Origin: Sulfurisphaera tokodaii str. 7
GTDB taxonomy: Archaea; Thermoproteota; Thermoprotei_A; Sulfolobales; Sulfolobaceae
Length of the DNA stretch: 64,000 nucleotides
NCBI RefSeq assembly: GCF_000011205.1
Contig: NC_003106.2
Location: forward strand, 1-64,000
Direction: 5' to 3'
Positions within the stretch are counted from its first letter, which is position 1. The number at the start of each line of letters is the position of its first letter. Under the pieces are notes generated by a model, which did not search any database, was not told the origin of the DNA, and saw nothing but the letters and a program-made list of their open reading frames with translations. Both the position numbers and the translations under genes were made by a program. Of the stretch, positions 28,901 through 40,238 are shown in pieces.

Positions 28901-30609
28901 CCTCAGTGGTGCAGTACTGCTAACGCGACTTTCAATTCCTTTTGGGATTCATCATAGTACAAATTTTTAGAAGAACAAAAACCATAATTAGCTTTCAATT
29001 CCTTTTGGGATTCATCAGAGCATCTCTGGTATGTCCGGTGAGGTGATAGTGTTATGCTTTCAATTCCTTTTGGGATTCATCAAGCGTCTACTTTTTAGTA
29101 GATTCTTATAAACTCATAAAACTTTCAATTCCTTTTGGGATTCATCATGACATTGCGTCTGCGATGACTGAAGAGGAGTACAAAAACTTTCAATTCCTTT
29201 TGGGATTCATCGCGATGATGACGGATGGACAGGCTGACTTAAGATGACTTTCAATTCCTTTTGGGATTCATCACGATTTTTGGCAATTAGTGGAAGAAAA
29301 GAAGCTAACACTTTCAATTCCTTTTGGGATTCATCGACTCCAGTTACATAAATTGCAAATAACATAATAATCCCTTTCAATTCCTTTTGGGATTCATCGT
29401 ACACCTAATGGAAAATGTAATCATCATGGACTGAGGGCGCTTTCAATTCCTTTTGGGATTCATCCTGGACTACAGTCAGTCAAAATCTCTAATTCAACTT
29501 TCAATTCCTTTTGGGATTCATCGAAGTTGTTTCTTGATATTTTCAAATTCTACAATTGTATCTTTCAATTCCTTTTGGGATTCATCTGTGCCGATAATAA
29601 ACCCTGCGTATCGAAGGGCTGTATCCTTTCAATTCCTTTTGGGATTCATCGTTAACTTCTCAACTTGAGAAACTCTAAACTTTATAATCCTTTCAATTCC
29701 TTTTGGGATTCATCTATCTTAAGAGACTTTATGGAAATAAAGCCTTCAATAACTTTCAATTCCTTTTGGGATTCATCGAGGATTTTGTAAGAATAGATGA
29801 AATCAAAGCGGAATATAAAATCTTTCAATTCCTTTTGGGATTCATCAGAAATTGAAAGTTTAGAAAGAAAAACATATATATCACTCTTTCAATTCCTTTT
29901 GGGATTCATCCTCCAGTGGTTCTCATTTTGTGTGACGGTACTGAGTATACTTTCAATTCCTTTTGGGATTCATCTTTATTGAAGACTATGATGAAGTTAT
30001 TGTAGATAACTTTCAATTCCTTTTGGGATTCATCGTGGTCCATATCCGCCTTCATAAGGTTTAGGTAAAGTTATCTTTCAATTCCTTTTGGGATTCATCA
30101 TAATTGCGGGGCAATTGCACCGTACCATGATGAAGCCTTTCAATTCCTTTTGGGATTCATCACGGGAAAATAATACATAACGTGAAAGATGTTAATAAAA
30201 TCTTTCAATTCCTTTTGGGATTCATCGAAGTAGAAATAACAGAAAACCTCCCGTATCCTATTAATCTTTCAATTCCTTTTGGGATTCATCGGAATACCAT
30301 CAACAAGCAACTTCTTGCCCTCATATTTTTCTTTCAATTCCTTTTGGGATTCATCTTATTTGAAGGAATACAGTGTTTCTGACATGTCCTACACCTTTCA
30401 ATTCCTTTTGGGATTCATCAAAGTAGAACACCCGGGCAGAGTAAGAAAATATTTAGAACTTTCAATTCCTTTTGGGATTCATCTTAAAATCGGGTCGGCA
30501 AATCCAGAAAGGAAACTGAACTTTCAATTCCTTTTGGGATTCATCAGAAGAAGAGGATAATACTTATACACCACATTATCTCATCTTTCAATTCCTTTTG
30601 GGATTCATC
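25933..30609 (-). CRISPR. CRISPR array A, about 74 repeats, transcribed leftward
   Basis: I count 73 repeats of 25 bp from 25997 to 30609 plus one degenerate repeat at 25933-25957. Spacers are about 35-45 bp. On the plus strand the repeat reads CTTTCAATTCC...GGGATTCATC. The crRNA orientation is the reverse (GATGAATCC...ATTGAAAG), because the leader lies at the right end (30610 on) and the degenerate repeat at the left. The repeat at 27142 has two changes at its first bases (AATT for CTTT). The repeat is identical to that of array B, so one Cas6 and one adaptation set should serve both. Short open frames across this array (reading FNSFWDSS or QFLLGFI) are translation of the repeat and not genes. 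Confidence 0.98.
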
Positions 30610-30910
30610 CGTTTTGTTTTTATATTATTTTACTTCATTTTTCGTTTTTCTCCTTTATAAGTTTTTGTTTTTAAGGTTTTTTCTTCTTGCGACCGTTTTT
30701 CCTAGTATTTTCTTTTCCCTTTTTTGGTCGCATTGTTCAACTCTAGAGTTGAATTAAAAGTGTTGTTTATAAATGTTAATCATTCGGTACTATCATCGTA
30801 TTAGTCGCACCAGTTTTACTAAATTTACGTTTTTAAACCTCACATAGAAATCGAATTTAGATATACCAAAATTATAGTTTTACCTTTCCTAGAACAGTAT
30901 CGCAACGATA
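30610..30910 (-). promoter_or_regulatory. Leader and promoter of array A
   Basis: About 235 bp next to the last repeat are almost identical, in inverted orientation, to the leader of array B; weaker similarity reaches about 300 bp. Recognisable elements are a TTTATAA box (30654-30660), an inverted pair GCGACC (30689-30694) and GGTCGC (30726-30731), and a perfect 18-bp palindrome TTCAACTCTAGAGTTGAA (30736-30753). The palindrome and the GCGACC pair are likely sites for a Csa3-type regulator or for Cas1-Cas2 recognition. Confidence 0.85.
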
Positions 30911-31148
30911 AACAAATTTCAAAAAATGATAAAACATAACAAATATTGTTCAATCTTTCGAAACAGAAATCCTTATAAAAACTCTTTTAAACTGCGAGTT
31001 TCACGTAAAAATAATACGACGATTAAATTAACACTTTATAAACATCGATTTTAAGGTCAATGAAGTTTCCGAAAAAATGTCAGATAGTGATCTTTCAAAG
31101 TTTAAGAAAAGAGAGAATGTATATAACTCATCTTGTTAATCTTATAAT

Positions 31149-31703
31149 ATGACTATTTCTGGTGTAACGGTAAAGCATTACGCCTACTGTCCTCATATTG
31201 TAAGGTTAGAAGCATTAGGCTTCTCAGAGAGAGTAAGCGAGGCTATGTTGGAGGGTCAATTAATAGATAAGGAGAAGGAGGTGAGCTTTCTCTTTACAAA
31301 ATATAAGGAGATAATAAGAAAACCCGTTTATAGATGGAAGGATCTAATCGGCTCACCGGATTTTGTCCTTCACGCATATAATTACTACACACCTTTAGAT
31401 GTTAAAGCGGGAAAGGTTCCACGATTAGACCATAAGTATCAAATCTTATTCTACTCCTATATAATGGATAGACTGGGTATGAACGTTAAGGAGGCAATGC
31501 TCTATTACATTGCTGGGAAGAAGCTAATAAGGCTTCAGTACAGTGAGACTGAGAAGAGGTTTGTGGAGAAGCTGATAGGTTGGATAAGAGAGGCAATGAA
31601 CAGTGAAGTAAAAATAGTTCAGAAAAAGGAGAAGTGTGAGAACTGCGGCTTTTTCTCGTACTGTAAGCCCAGAAGAGTAGGAAAGCTGTATTATACCCTT
31701 TAG
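31149..31703 (+). CDS. cas4: Cas4 nuclease of the adaptation module
   Basis: A 184-residue Cas4. The four iron-sulfur Cys ligands are visible: Cys14 (YAYCPH) and Cys163, Cys166, Cys172 (CENCGFFSYC). The PD-(D/E)XK residues are D71 (SPDF), D84-V-K86 and Q98 (YQILFY). It should trim and orient pre-spacers so that the PAM side enters the array correctly. It lies between the two inverted leaders, 8 kb from cas1-cas2. A TATA-like GTATATAAC 22-30 bases before the ATG suggests a leaderless message. Its end overlaps the convergent crn1 gene by four bases. Confidence 0.93.
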   Translation: MTISGVTVKHYAYCPHIVRLEALGFSERVSEAMLEGQLIDKEKEVSFLFTKYKEIIRKPVYRWKDLIGSPDFVLHAYNYYTPLDVKAGKVPRLDHKYQILFYSYIMDRLGMNVKEAMLYYIAGKKLIRLQYSETEKRFVEKLIGWIREAMNSEVKIVQKKEKCENCGFFSYCKPRRVGKLYYTL

Positions 31704-32233
31704 AAAAATACTATTGTCCTAGTAGTTGATGACATTAGGTCACAGAAGTAACTCCTACAGTCTCCTTTTGAGTAAACGTTAGACAGTTTATCCTTTAGTC
31801 TATTGAACTTTACCATCATTTCACCGTATTCTTTTTGGTCTATTATTGTTGAGACTAAATGGGCACCTACGTCCCTAGCGGAGAGGACTGCTGCAGCGCT
31901 CATGGCTTTCCTTCCACCAGTAAAGTCCATAAAATCTCCAGGCTTCAGCATTTCTCTCACTGTTTCTCTAACTGTAATGAAGTCTTTGGGGTTTTCTATA
32001 TCGTCAAACGGGAATACAACTTCCTTAACCTTTTCAAACCCTACACAGCAGAGAAGTATTGCCCTTAAAGCATAATAAGCCTCTTCAGTACCCTTAGTTC
32101 TGAGCACTATAAACTCATCAAACTTTATCTCTTTAGGTTCAAAAGGGGCTATGTACTTACCTGTAGACAAGTTTTGGAGAGTTTCAGCCACACCTCCAGG
32201 AGAGGTACCCAGTGTTGAAACGAGCTTTACCAT
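31700..32233 (-). CDS. crn1: Crn1-type CARF ring nuclease
   Basis: A 177-residue CARF protein starting at ATG 32233 (MVKLVSTLGTSPGGVAETL). The longer reading with an upstream ATG at 32386 only adds untranslated promoter sequence. The family has a conserved Ser at position 11, present here, and the CARF loop DFTGGRKAMSAAAVL (residues 103-117). Crn1 enzymes degrade cyclic tetra-adenylate slowly and so switch off Csx1 and related effectors. A basic residue that I recall near position 168 in the characterised enzyme is not at that exact place here. The gene is convergent with cas4 and sits beside leader B, an unusual location. Confidence 0.85.
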   Translation of the reverse strand: MVKLVSTLGTSPGGVAETLQNLSTGKYIAPFEPKEIKFDEFIVLRTKGTEEAYYALRAILLCCVGFEKVKEVVFPFDDIENPKDFITVRETVREMLKPGDFMDFTGGRKAMSAAAVLSARDVGAHLVSTIIDQKEYGEMMVKFNRLKDKLSNVYSKGDCRSYFCDLMSSTTRTIVFF

Positions 32234-32405
32234 AGCAATATTTTCTTGAGAAAGGTTATATTTTTCGTTTTGGAAAATGTTTAGTTTTTTGCGGTTTATA
32301 ATTTGACGTGAAATCCGTTGTTTAAAAGTGTTTTTATAAATATTTCTATCCCGTGTAATTGAATAATTTCTGTTATATTCTATCATTTCTTGAAAAATGT
32401 TTAAC

Positions 32406-32701
32406 GAGACGATACCAGTCTAGGAAAGGGAAAGTTTAGATTAGCGTCTCATATTTTTCGTTTTTTACAAGAGATTTAAAAACGTAAATTTAGTAAAACT
32501 GGTGCGACTAATACGATGATAGTACCGAGTGATTAACATTTATAAACAACACTTTTAATTCAATTCTAGAGTTGAACAATGCGACCAAAAAAGGGAAAAG
32601 AAATTACTAGGAAAAATGGTCGCAAGAAGAAAAACCTTAAAAACAAAAACTTATAAAGGAGAAAAACGAAAAATGAAGTAAAATAATATAAAAACAAAAC
32701 G
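32406..32701 (+). promoter_or_regulatory. Leader and promoter of array B
   Basis: Near-perfect inverted copy of the array A leader, directly before the first repeat at 32702. It shows a TTATAAA box (32651-32657), GCGACCA (32581-32587) paired with TGGTCGC (32617-32623), and the palindrome TTCAATTCTAGAGTTGAA (32559-32576), which here has one mismatch. Transcription should start around 32680, just before the first repeat. Confidence 0.85.
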
Positions 32702-35700
32702 GATGAATCCCAAAAGGAATTGAAAGTTCCTAACTTCTTTCGTAAATGTTAGGAAAAGATTTAAGATGAATCCCAAAAGGAATTGAAAGATTAGCATCAA
32801 CAATTTTCGATGAAGGAGTAGACATACCTGATGAATCCCAAAAGGAATTGAAAGACACTAATAATATAGGATTTGTCACGGAAGATGATATGATGAATCC
32901 CAAAAGGAATTGAAAGACTTTATCTTTATACCGTAACTCTATACTGGAGACTGATGAATCCCAAAAGGAATTGAAAGAAGATAGATGACAAGATAACAAT
33001 AAATTTCATACAAATAGGATGAATCCCAAAAGGAATTGAAAGCGTAATTAAGCCCGATTTGTACACCACGCCGTGGGTTCGATGAATCCCAAAAGGAATT
33101 GAAAGTGATTGATCACAATGAGAAGACTGTAAAGCTGATAAACGATGAATCCCAAAAGGAATTGAAAGTGTTGAGGCATAAATTAATCTATCCTTAATGA
33201 AAAATGATGAATCCCAAAAGGAATTGAAAGTTCTTCCTCAGCCTCCATTTTGTTTATGATTTGTAGTGCCGATGAATCCCAAAAGGAATTGAAAGTTCAA
33301 TAATCTCTATCTTTCCAAAATCTGTAAATGAAGACGATGAATCCCAAAAGGAATTGAAAGTATGGGAATGTGAACAGCTTATCCTCATTTTATCCCCAAT
33401 GATGAATCCCAAAAGGAATTGAAAGTTTCTGTAATCTCCCTGCTTTCTTAACGTTATCTTATCAAGATGAATCCCAAAAGGAATTGAAAGATGAACTGTT
33501 TGCCCTACTTGATAGCCACTGATTCAATTGATGAATCCCAAAAGGAATTGAAAGTCGCAAAGCGAAAAATTGAAAATTTTTACAATCAAAAGATGAATCC
33601 CAAAAGGAATTGAAAGGTAAAAATGATGTTCAATAAGTTGTATGGAGATGAAAATTCACGATGAATCCCAAAAGGAATTGAAAGGAGATTATAGCCGAGA
33701 TAATAGAAGAATCAAAGCCAAATTGATGAATCCCAAAAGGAATTGAAAGGTATACTCATTCATAATCTTTTCCATTAAAGCCAAAATACGATGAATCCCA
33801 AAAGGAATTGAAAGGTAAGAGTGTTGAAATATTCATCTACAACTAAGTAATCAAAATGATGAATCCCAAAAGGAATTGAAAGTATTCATTAATTCAGACA
33901 GAAGAGAAGAATTTTGATTATTCGATGAATCCCAAAAGGAATTGAAAGCTCACTCTCTTGTAATTTTTCTAGAGCGATTCTAAATGATGAATCCCAAAAG
34001 GAATTGAAAGCAGTATATTTGTTTAAGTTTTCTTGCATATTTTGTCGCTTGATGAATCCCAAAAGGAATTGAAAGAATATATTGTTGATATTGAGGAAAT
34101 TGGAACAAATACAGATGAATCCCAAAAGGAATTGAAAGATATAACTTTACACACGTTACACAATAAACCATGAACCAAGATGAATCCCAAAAGGAATTGA
34201 AAGTTTATTTTTATTTTTTCCGTTAGGGGTGGGGGGATGTTAGATGAATCCCAAAAGGAATTGAAAGGGTACATCTTGGCTTACTATTTTATAGGCTGTC
34301 TTCTCTGGATGAATCCCAAAAGGAATTGAAAGGAAATCCTAAAGGCGGTTCAAAATCCTTAGCGTAGTGATGAATCCCAAAAGGAATTGAAAGTTTAATT
34401 TTCTTAAATAGTCAAAAAAAGAACTACTTCTGATGAATCCCAAAAGGAATTGAAAGTATTACTTTGTCACATGCGTAATACTAAGATTGTTATTAGATGA
34501 ATCCCAAAAGGAATTGAAAGGAAGTAGTTAGTAAATGCTACTCGACGTGTGAAAATATAGATGAATCCCAAAAGGAATTGAAAGCTAAAAAGAGACTTTT
34601 AACTGGGGAGTTTAATCACCGTCGGATGAATCCCAAAAGGAATTGAAAGTAAAGCCGGAATTGTTACTGTACAGTTTTCTTTCTCAACTGATGAATCCCA
34701 AAAGGAATTGAAAGCTGTAAACTAGAGTTGAAATAACACTTCTATCAAGAACAAGATGAATCCCAAAAGGAATTGAAAGTTTGGCTATTTCGATAGCTTG
34801 ATTTAAGTCACTAATAGAGATGAATCCCAAAAGGAATTGAAAGTTGGAATTTTGGCTCACCCCCTTTAAGTATTCATCTAGATGAATCCCAAAAGGAATT
34901 GAAAGTTAACGGAATCGGTCTAGGTGATTTGCCATTTAACGATGAATCCCAAAAGGAATTGAAAGAGGAGGAGCTGAACGGTAACCCTATGGTTGACAGT
35001 GAGTTGATGAATCCCAAAAGGAATTGAAAGCTTTTCTTTTCTGAGTGTGGACAACAATTTCTAAAGATGAATCCCAAAAGGAATTGAAAGTCTTCCTTTT
35101 GTGGCTAATTGGTCAAATGATGTTATCAGATGAATCCCAAAAGGAATTGAAAGTAATATATCAAATATCTTTTGAATTGTTGAACAAGTTCTGATGAATC
35201 CCAAAAGGAATTGAAAGTTCTACTTATCAAACTAGTAGGTCTAACATATTACGTCAGATGAATCCCAAAAGGAATTGAAAGTAATAAGAAGAAAATTGCT
35301 AAATGTTTTGAATCATAATGCTGATGAATCCCAAAAGGAATTGAAAGAAGAAACCTTCAGAAATCCAAATTGAGATATGGTCAAGATGAATCCCAAAAGG
35401 AATTGAAAGATCACTAAATCATTAACTCTGACTTTGAAAACCATCTCAGAGATGAATCCCAAAAGGAATTGAAAGAGCTTTCTTAATTAATCCACATGAA
35501 CATGTCTTACTAAGATGAATCCCAAAAGGAATTGAAAGGCAAAGTAGTACCTTCGGTTTGTCTTATCCCGCTTAATACGATGAATCCCAAAAGGAATTGA
35601 AAGAACTCCCTAACGAACTCTATCTTATCTTGCTTATCCAATAAGATGAATCCCAAAAGGAATTGAAAGAAGATCCACTAACAGTGCTAAAGCCGATCAT

Positions 35701-36410
35701 TGGTAACCGCAGATGAATCCCAAAAGGAATTGAAAGTTTGAGTTACTGTCAAAGATTAGCAATTTTTGTTTTGTTGATGAATCCCAAAAGGAATTGAAAG
35801 TTTCTTAACTACAGTGAGTGGAAATATATCTTTAGGAGATGAATCCCAAAAGGAATTGAAAGGATCTTCATGACTATATTAAGTCTTTGGCTTTAGAAGG
35901 ATGAATCCCAAAAGGAATTGAAAGTTTAACCCCTCTTCAGTATCAAACAAGATTATCTTGTAGATGAATCCCAAAAGGAATTGAAAGTTATGAAGAATAA
36001 GGATAACTTTGTTCTTGACAGAAGTGTGATGAATCCCAAAAGGAATTGAAAGACGATTACTGGACAGGGTGGGATGGTGAAATTTATGATGAATCCCAAA
36101 AGGAATTGAAAGCGTACTAGTAGTAGCTCTTCTCTCACTATTTGCAATAAATTTGATGAATCCCAAAAGGAATTGAAAGCTGAATTTCACCCATGAATAT
36201 TCTACTCCTGCATAACTCGATGAATCCCAAAAGGAATTGAAAGGGTAAGCCTTTTCGATTGGTACATTTAATTTACTGCCGTCGATGAATCCCAAAAGGA
36301 ATTGAAAGAGCAGAATCTATAGGGAATTCACTTGGAATTAATACTGGATGAATCCCAAAAGGAATTGAAAGTTAACTATCTCATTTTCCTTCGGCAATTC
36401 GGTCTGTTTT

Positions 36411-39400
36411 GATGAATCCAAAAAGGAATTGAAAGTTTTCACTTTCAGCAATGACTAATGCTATACCTTCATTATCGATGAATCCCAAAAGGAATTGAAA
36501 GATCTTATCTAAATCTATTGCTGAAGAAAAAGACAAAAGGATGAATCCAAAAAGGAATTGAAAGACAGAACACTCCTCATTTTCATCTTTATGTACACTC
36601 CAGATGAATCCAAAAAGGAATTGAAAGATCTTTGCTCAAACTGGAAACTTTGCAAATGAAGTTTGATGAATCCAAAAAGGAATTGAAAGCTTTGGGGTTA
36701 TTTAAAGCTTTCGGAGAAAGATATTAAAAAACTGATGAATCCAAAAAGGAATTGAAAGTTTTTTCCTTCTATCCTGTATGATATTCTTTCATCATGATGA
36801 ATCCAAAAAGGAATTGAAAGGGCATCTGAAATATTCTTTAAGTGAAGATGATAAAGAGATGAATCCAAAAAGGAATTGAAAGTTTTATATACGCTCTGTA
36901 GTCTGTTTTAACATTAATATCGATGAATCCAAAAAGGAATTGAAAGGGTGTCTCATCACCAATACAAATCGCTGAAGATATTGGTGATGAATCCAAAAAG
37001 GAATTGAAAGTTTATAGATCTAACTAATGTTCGTATTAATTCTCTATTGATGAATCCAAAAAGGAATTGAAAGGCAATGAGAGGCAGTGGAAGAGAACCA
37101 ATTATAACGTTATAGATGAATCCAAAAAGGAATTGAAAGTACAGGTGATGCATGACTGGGGATCGTGACCCCAGTCGCAGATGAATCCAAAAAGGAATTG
37201 AAAGTTTTATGCAAACACACCTGTGATTATCGGAACAAGATGAATCCAAAAAGGAATTGAAAGGGTAGGTTTATGACTTGAGGTACAGCATATGTGTATG
37301 CATGATGAATCCAAAAAGGAATTGAAAGGTGATATTGGCGGGTAGTTGACCAGTTGAGGTAAACGCTGATGAATCCAAAAAGGAATTGAAAGGTGATACT
37401 TCAAAAGTAATGTAATTCTGAACGATATCACGATGAATCCAAAAAGGAATTGAAAGTTAACCACAGCTGTGGTATCAAACTTGTTGTGGGGCAATGATGA
37501 ATCCAAAAAGGAATTGAAAGTTTCCGTTTGCTTTACGTAGAGAACGCCCTATACGTTGATGAATCCAAAAAGGAATTGAAAGATAGACTTTTCACCATTG
37601 CTGGTAAAGAAAATGTATATTAGATGAATCCAAAAAGGAATTGAAAGTTAGATCTTTTGTAGGAATAAGAATTGCCCATTTCTTAGATGAATCCAAAAAG
37701 GAATTGAAAGTTAGGGTCTGGTACCAGTTCCTTGAACTCTTCGAACTGATGAATCCAAAAAGGAATTGAAAGGCCTCAAGCTTAGCGAGCTCCTCCCCAT
37801 ATTTACCGACGGATGAATCCAAAAAGGAATTGAAAGTATATGTTAATACAAAATAGTTGTTACTAAAATCAAAATGGATGAATCCAAAAAGGAATTGAAA
37901 GATTTTCTACGAGATAATTTATTGTTGAGTACACCCTCATAGATGAATCCAAAAAGGAATTGAAAGATGAAAACGGACAGCCCATGATAGTCAATGACCC
38001 AATGATGAATCCAAAAAGGAATTGAAAGTTTTGTGGTGACATTATTTTAATTCCCCACGTACAATTTTGATGAATCCAAAAAGGAATTGAAAGAGTTTCT
38101 ATACCAGCTAACTCTTCAATTACTATTTATATGGATGAATCCAAAAAGGAATTGAAAGTTTTATGTTGAAGGGGTTTAATATGCCACAGGAAGAGCAGAT
38201 GAATCCAAAAAGGAATTGAAAGTAATATATGCACTAGCTGTAATGAATGATATTCCAGTTTGATGAATCCAAAAAGGAATTGAAAGTTTTTTCTTCTAAA
38301 CTAATCATTTTTCACCCCTAATACTGATGAATCCAAAAAGGAATTGAAAGGAAAGTTCCCATGGTCTGGAGATTCAAAATGAATGCTCATTAGTGATGAA
38401 TCCAAAAAGGAATTGAAAGATTCCATTAAAATTTCCTTTAAATTTACATGATCTAGGATGAATCCAAAAAGGAATTGAAAGGGTATTTAGGCGTTTCAAC
38501 ACAACATGAGGTTGAGATGAATCCAAAAAGGAATTGAAAGGTGTACCAGTCGTCACTGTTTTTATTTGCGTAGTGGTCTGATGAATCCAAAAAGGAATTG
38601 AAAGACCCTCACTAAAAAGACCTTAGGTAATCTCTCCATTTGTTTGATGATGAATCCAAAAAGGAATTGAAAGACCTGAACATTTAAATTTTAACTATTA
38701 AGAATGGTACATCGATGAATCCAAAAAGGAATTGAAAGTTATATAAACTATAACATCCACTGAATGTTAGTCCACTTCTTGAAGATGAATCCAAAAAGGA
38801 ATTGAAAGAAGAGCCTCTTGACATTGGAGATTATTTAGTCGGTAATGGATGAATCCAAAAAGGAATTGAAAGAAGAGCCTCTTGACATTGGAGATTATTT
38901 AGTCGGTAATGGATGAATCCAAAAAGGAATTGAAAGAAGAGCCTCTTGACATTGGAGATTATTTAGTCGGTAATGGATGAATCCAAAAAGGAATTGAAAG
39001 GTAGAGGTCCTCTAGCGGACTTTGTTAGTAAAAATTTTGATGAATCCAAAAAGGAATTGAAAGATCATCCTCCTCATTGTCGATACTCCCTTTGTGAATT
39101 TGATGAATCCAAAAAGGAATTGAAAGGATAACAAATATAGCTACTCAGGTTTATAATGCTGGGATGAATCCAAAAAGGAATTAAAAGGTTTAATGCTCTA
39201 GCTAATTTCATAGCATAACCTTGGTAAGATGAATCCAAAAAGGAATTGAAAGTTAATATAACAACACTTATATATCTGTTACGCAAAAATTAGGATGAAT
39301 CCAAAAAGGAATTGAAAGAATGTTTGCTTTTATGACAGTAAATAAAAACATGTTCCTGATGAATCCAAAAAGGAATTGAAAGTCAAGAATCTTTTGCAAT

Positions 39401-39446
39401 ACATCACCTGAGATCCCATATGATGAATCCAAAAAGGAATTGAAAG
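36411..39446 (+). repeat. Block of variant repeats inside array B
   Basis: Repeats starting at 36411 and from 36540 through 39422 carry A instead of C at repeat position 10. The repeat at 36477, between the first two variants, has the ordinary C. The leader-proximal 58 repeats and the trailer repeats from 39487 on also have C. The block therefore has about 47 variant units. Confidence 0.95.
38809..38975 (+). repeat. One spacer present three times in tandem
   Basis: The 39-bp spacer starting AAGAGCCTCTTGACATTGG occurs at 38809-38847, 38873-38911 and 38937-38975, identical each time and spaced by exactly 64 bp. This is a tandem duplication of a repeat-spacer unit inside the variant block. Confidence 0.97.
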
Positions 39447-39952
39447 AATAAGATGGGATCTGAGGAGGAATGGGAGGAAGAGGAATGATGAATCCCAAAA
39501 GGAATTGAAAGTTGTTTCTTCCCCCTATGTCTACTTATTATTTTTTCCCGATGAATCCCAAAAGGAATTGAAAGAAGTTAGGATCTAGCGGAATAAAAGT
39601 ATACTCAAGTTTATGATGAATCCCAAAAGGAATTGAAAGAAAGCACAGTCAATAACGTTATCTGGTATCATATTATCAAAGATGAATCCCAAAAGGAATT
39701 GAAAGCTTTCTCCTTCCCTCTGATCTCTCGCTGAATTGAAAAGAGATGAATCCCAAAAGGAATTGAAAGGTAAGTATTGATGCTAACATTGACTTCGCTG
39801 TCCCAGGGGCGATGAATCCCAAAAGGAATTGAAGGAAGTATAATAACGATAGTACTAAAATTAATTGATCCGATGATTCTCAAAAGGAATTGATAAATAG
39901 ATAGTTAAGGGAAAAAGGGTGATAAGTAGACTATTACGACAATAGATAGAAG

Positions 39953-40237
39953 TTACCAGATTATCTTATCCTCATTTTCCTTAAACTCATCTCCGATCAT
40001 AATCCTCTGATTAAACATTGCTTGTGTCACCGGTAAGATCATTACCGAAAACCTTCCCTCCTTATTCGACCTATAGAGGACTCTAAGCGAAGCGACAACG
40101 TCTTTTAACCTTGCTGAGTTCAGATCCCCAATGAACACACTATACTGTACCCTAACCAAACCCTTTTTCTTTAGTACATCAGCTACTCTATTTCTCATCC
40201 CGTCATCACTTATATCATAAAACACTATATACAGCAT
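39953..40237 (-). CDS. cas2: Cas2, spacer-integration protein
   Basis: Ninety-four residues from ATG 40237 ([12 protein letters not shown]); the upstream ATG at 40267 only adds residues encoded inside cas1. The ferredoxin-like fold and the conserved Asp of YDISDD are visible, as is the YSVFIGDL strand. Cas2 is the dimeric bridge of the Cas1-Cas2 integrase. It follows cas1 by one base on the same strand and lies next to the trailer of array B, not the leader. Confidence 0.93.
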   Translation of the reverse strand: MLYIVFYDISDDGMRNRVADVLKKKGLVRVQYSVFIGDLNSARLKDVVASLRVLYRSNKEGRFSVMILPVTQAMFNQRIMIGDEFKENEDKIIW

Positions 40238-40238
40238 T

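Larger units (their letters stand above)
32702..39896 (+). CRISPR. CRISPR array B, about 113 repeats, transcribed rightward
   Basis: I count 113 repeat positions of 25 bp starting at 32702; the last two (39811 and 39872) are degenerate, which marks the trailer. Repeats 1-58 read GATGAATCCCAAAAGG..., a later block reads GATGAATCCAAAAAGG..., and the last few revert to the first form. Spacers are about 35-45 bp. One repeat (39163) ends GAATTAAAAG. The ATTGAAAG end gives the usual crRNA 5' tag. With array A this makes about 187 repeats, one of the larger repertoires for one locus. The cas2-cas1 genes follow the trailer. Confidence 0.98.

Noticed and set aside
25997-30609. Many open frames of 60-135 codons across array A with FNSFWDSS, QFLLGFI or SIPFGIH repeats
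   Set aside because: They are translations of the CRISPR repeat in three frames, broken by spacers. No start signals or coding bias.
32730-39883. Minus-strand open frames across array B, and the DESQKELK-type frame at 29207-29404 in array A
   Set aside because: Also repeat-derived. Their periodicity is that of the array.
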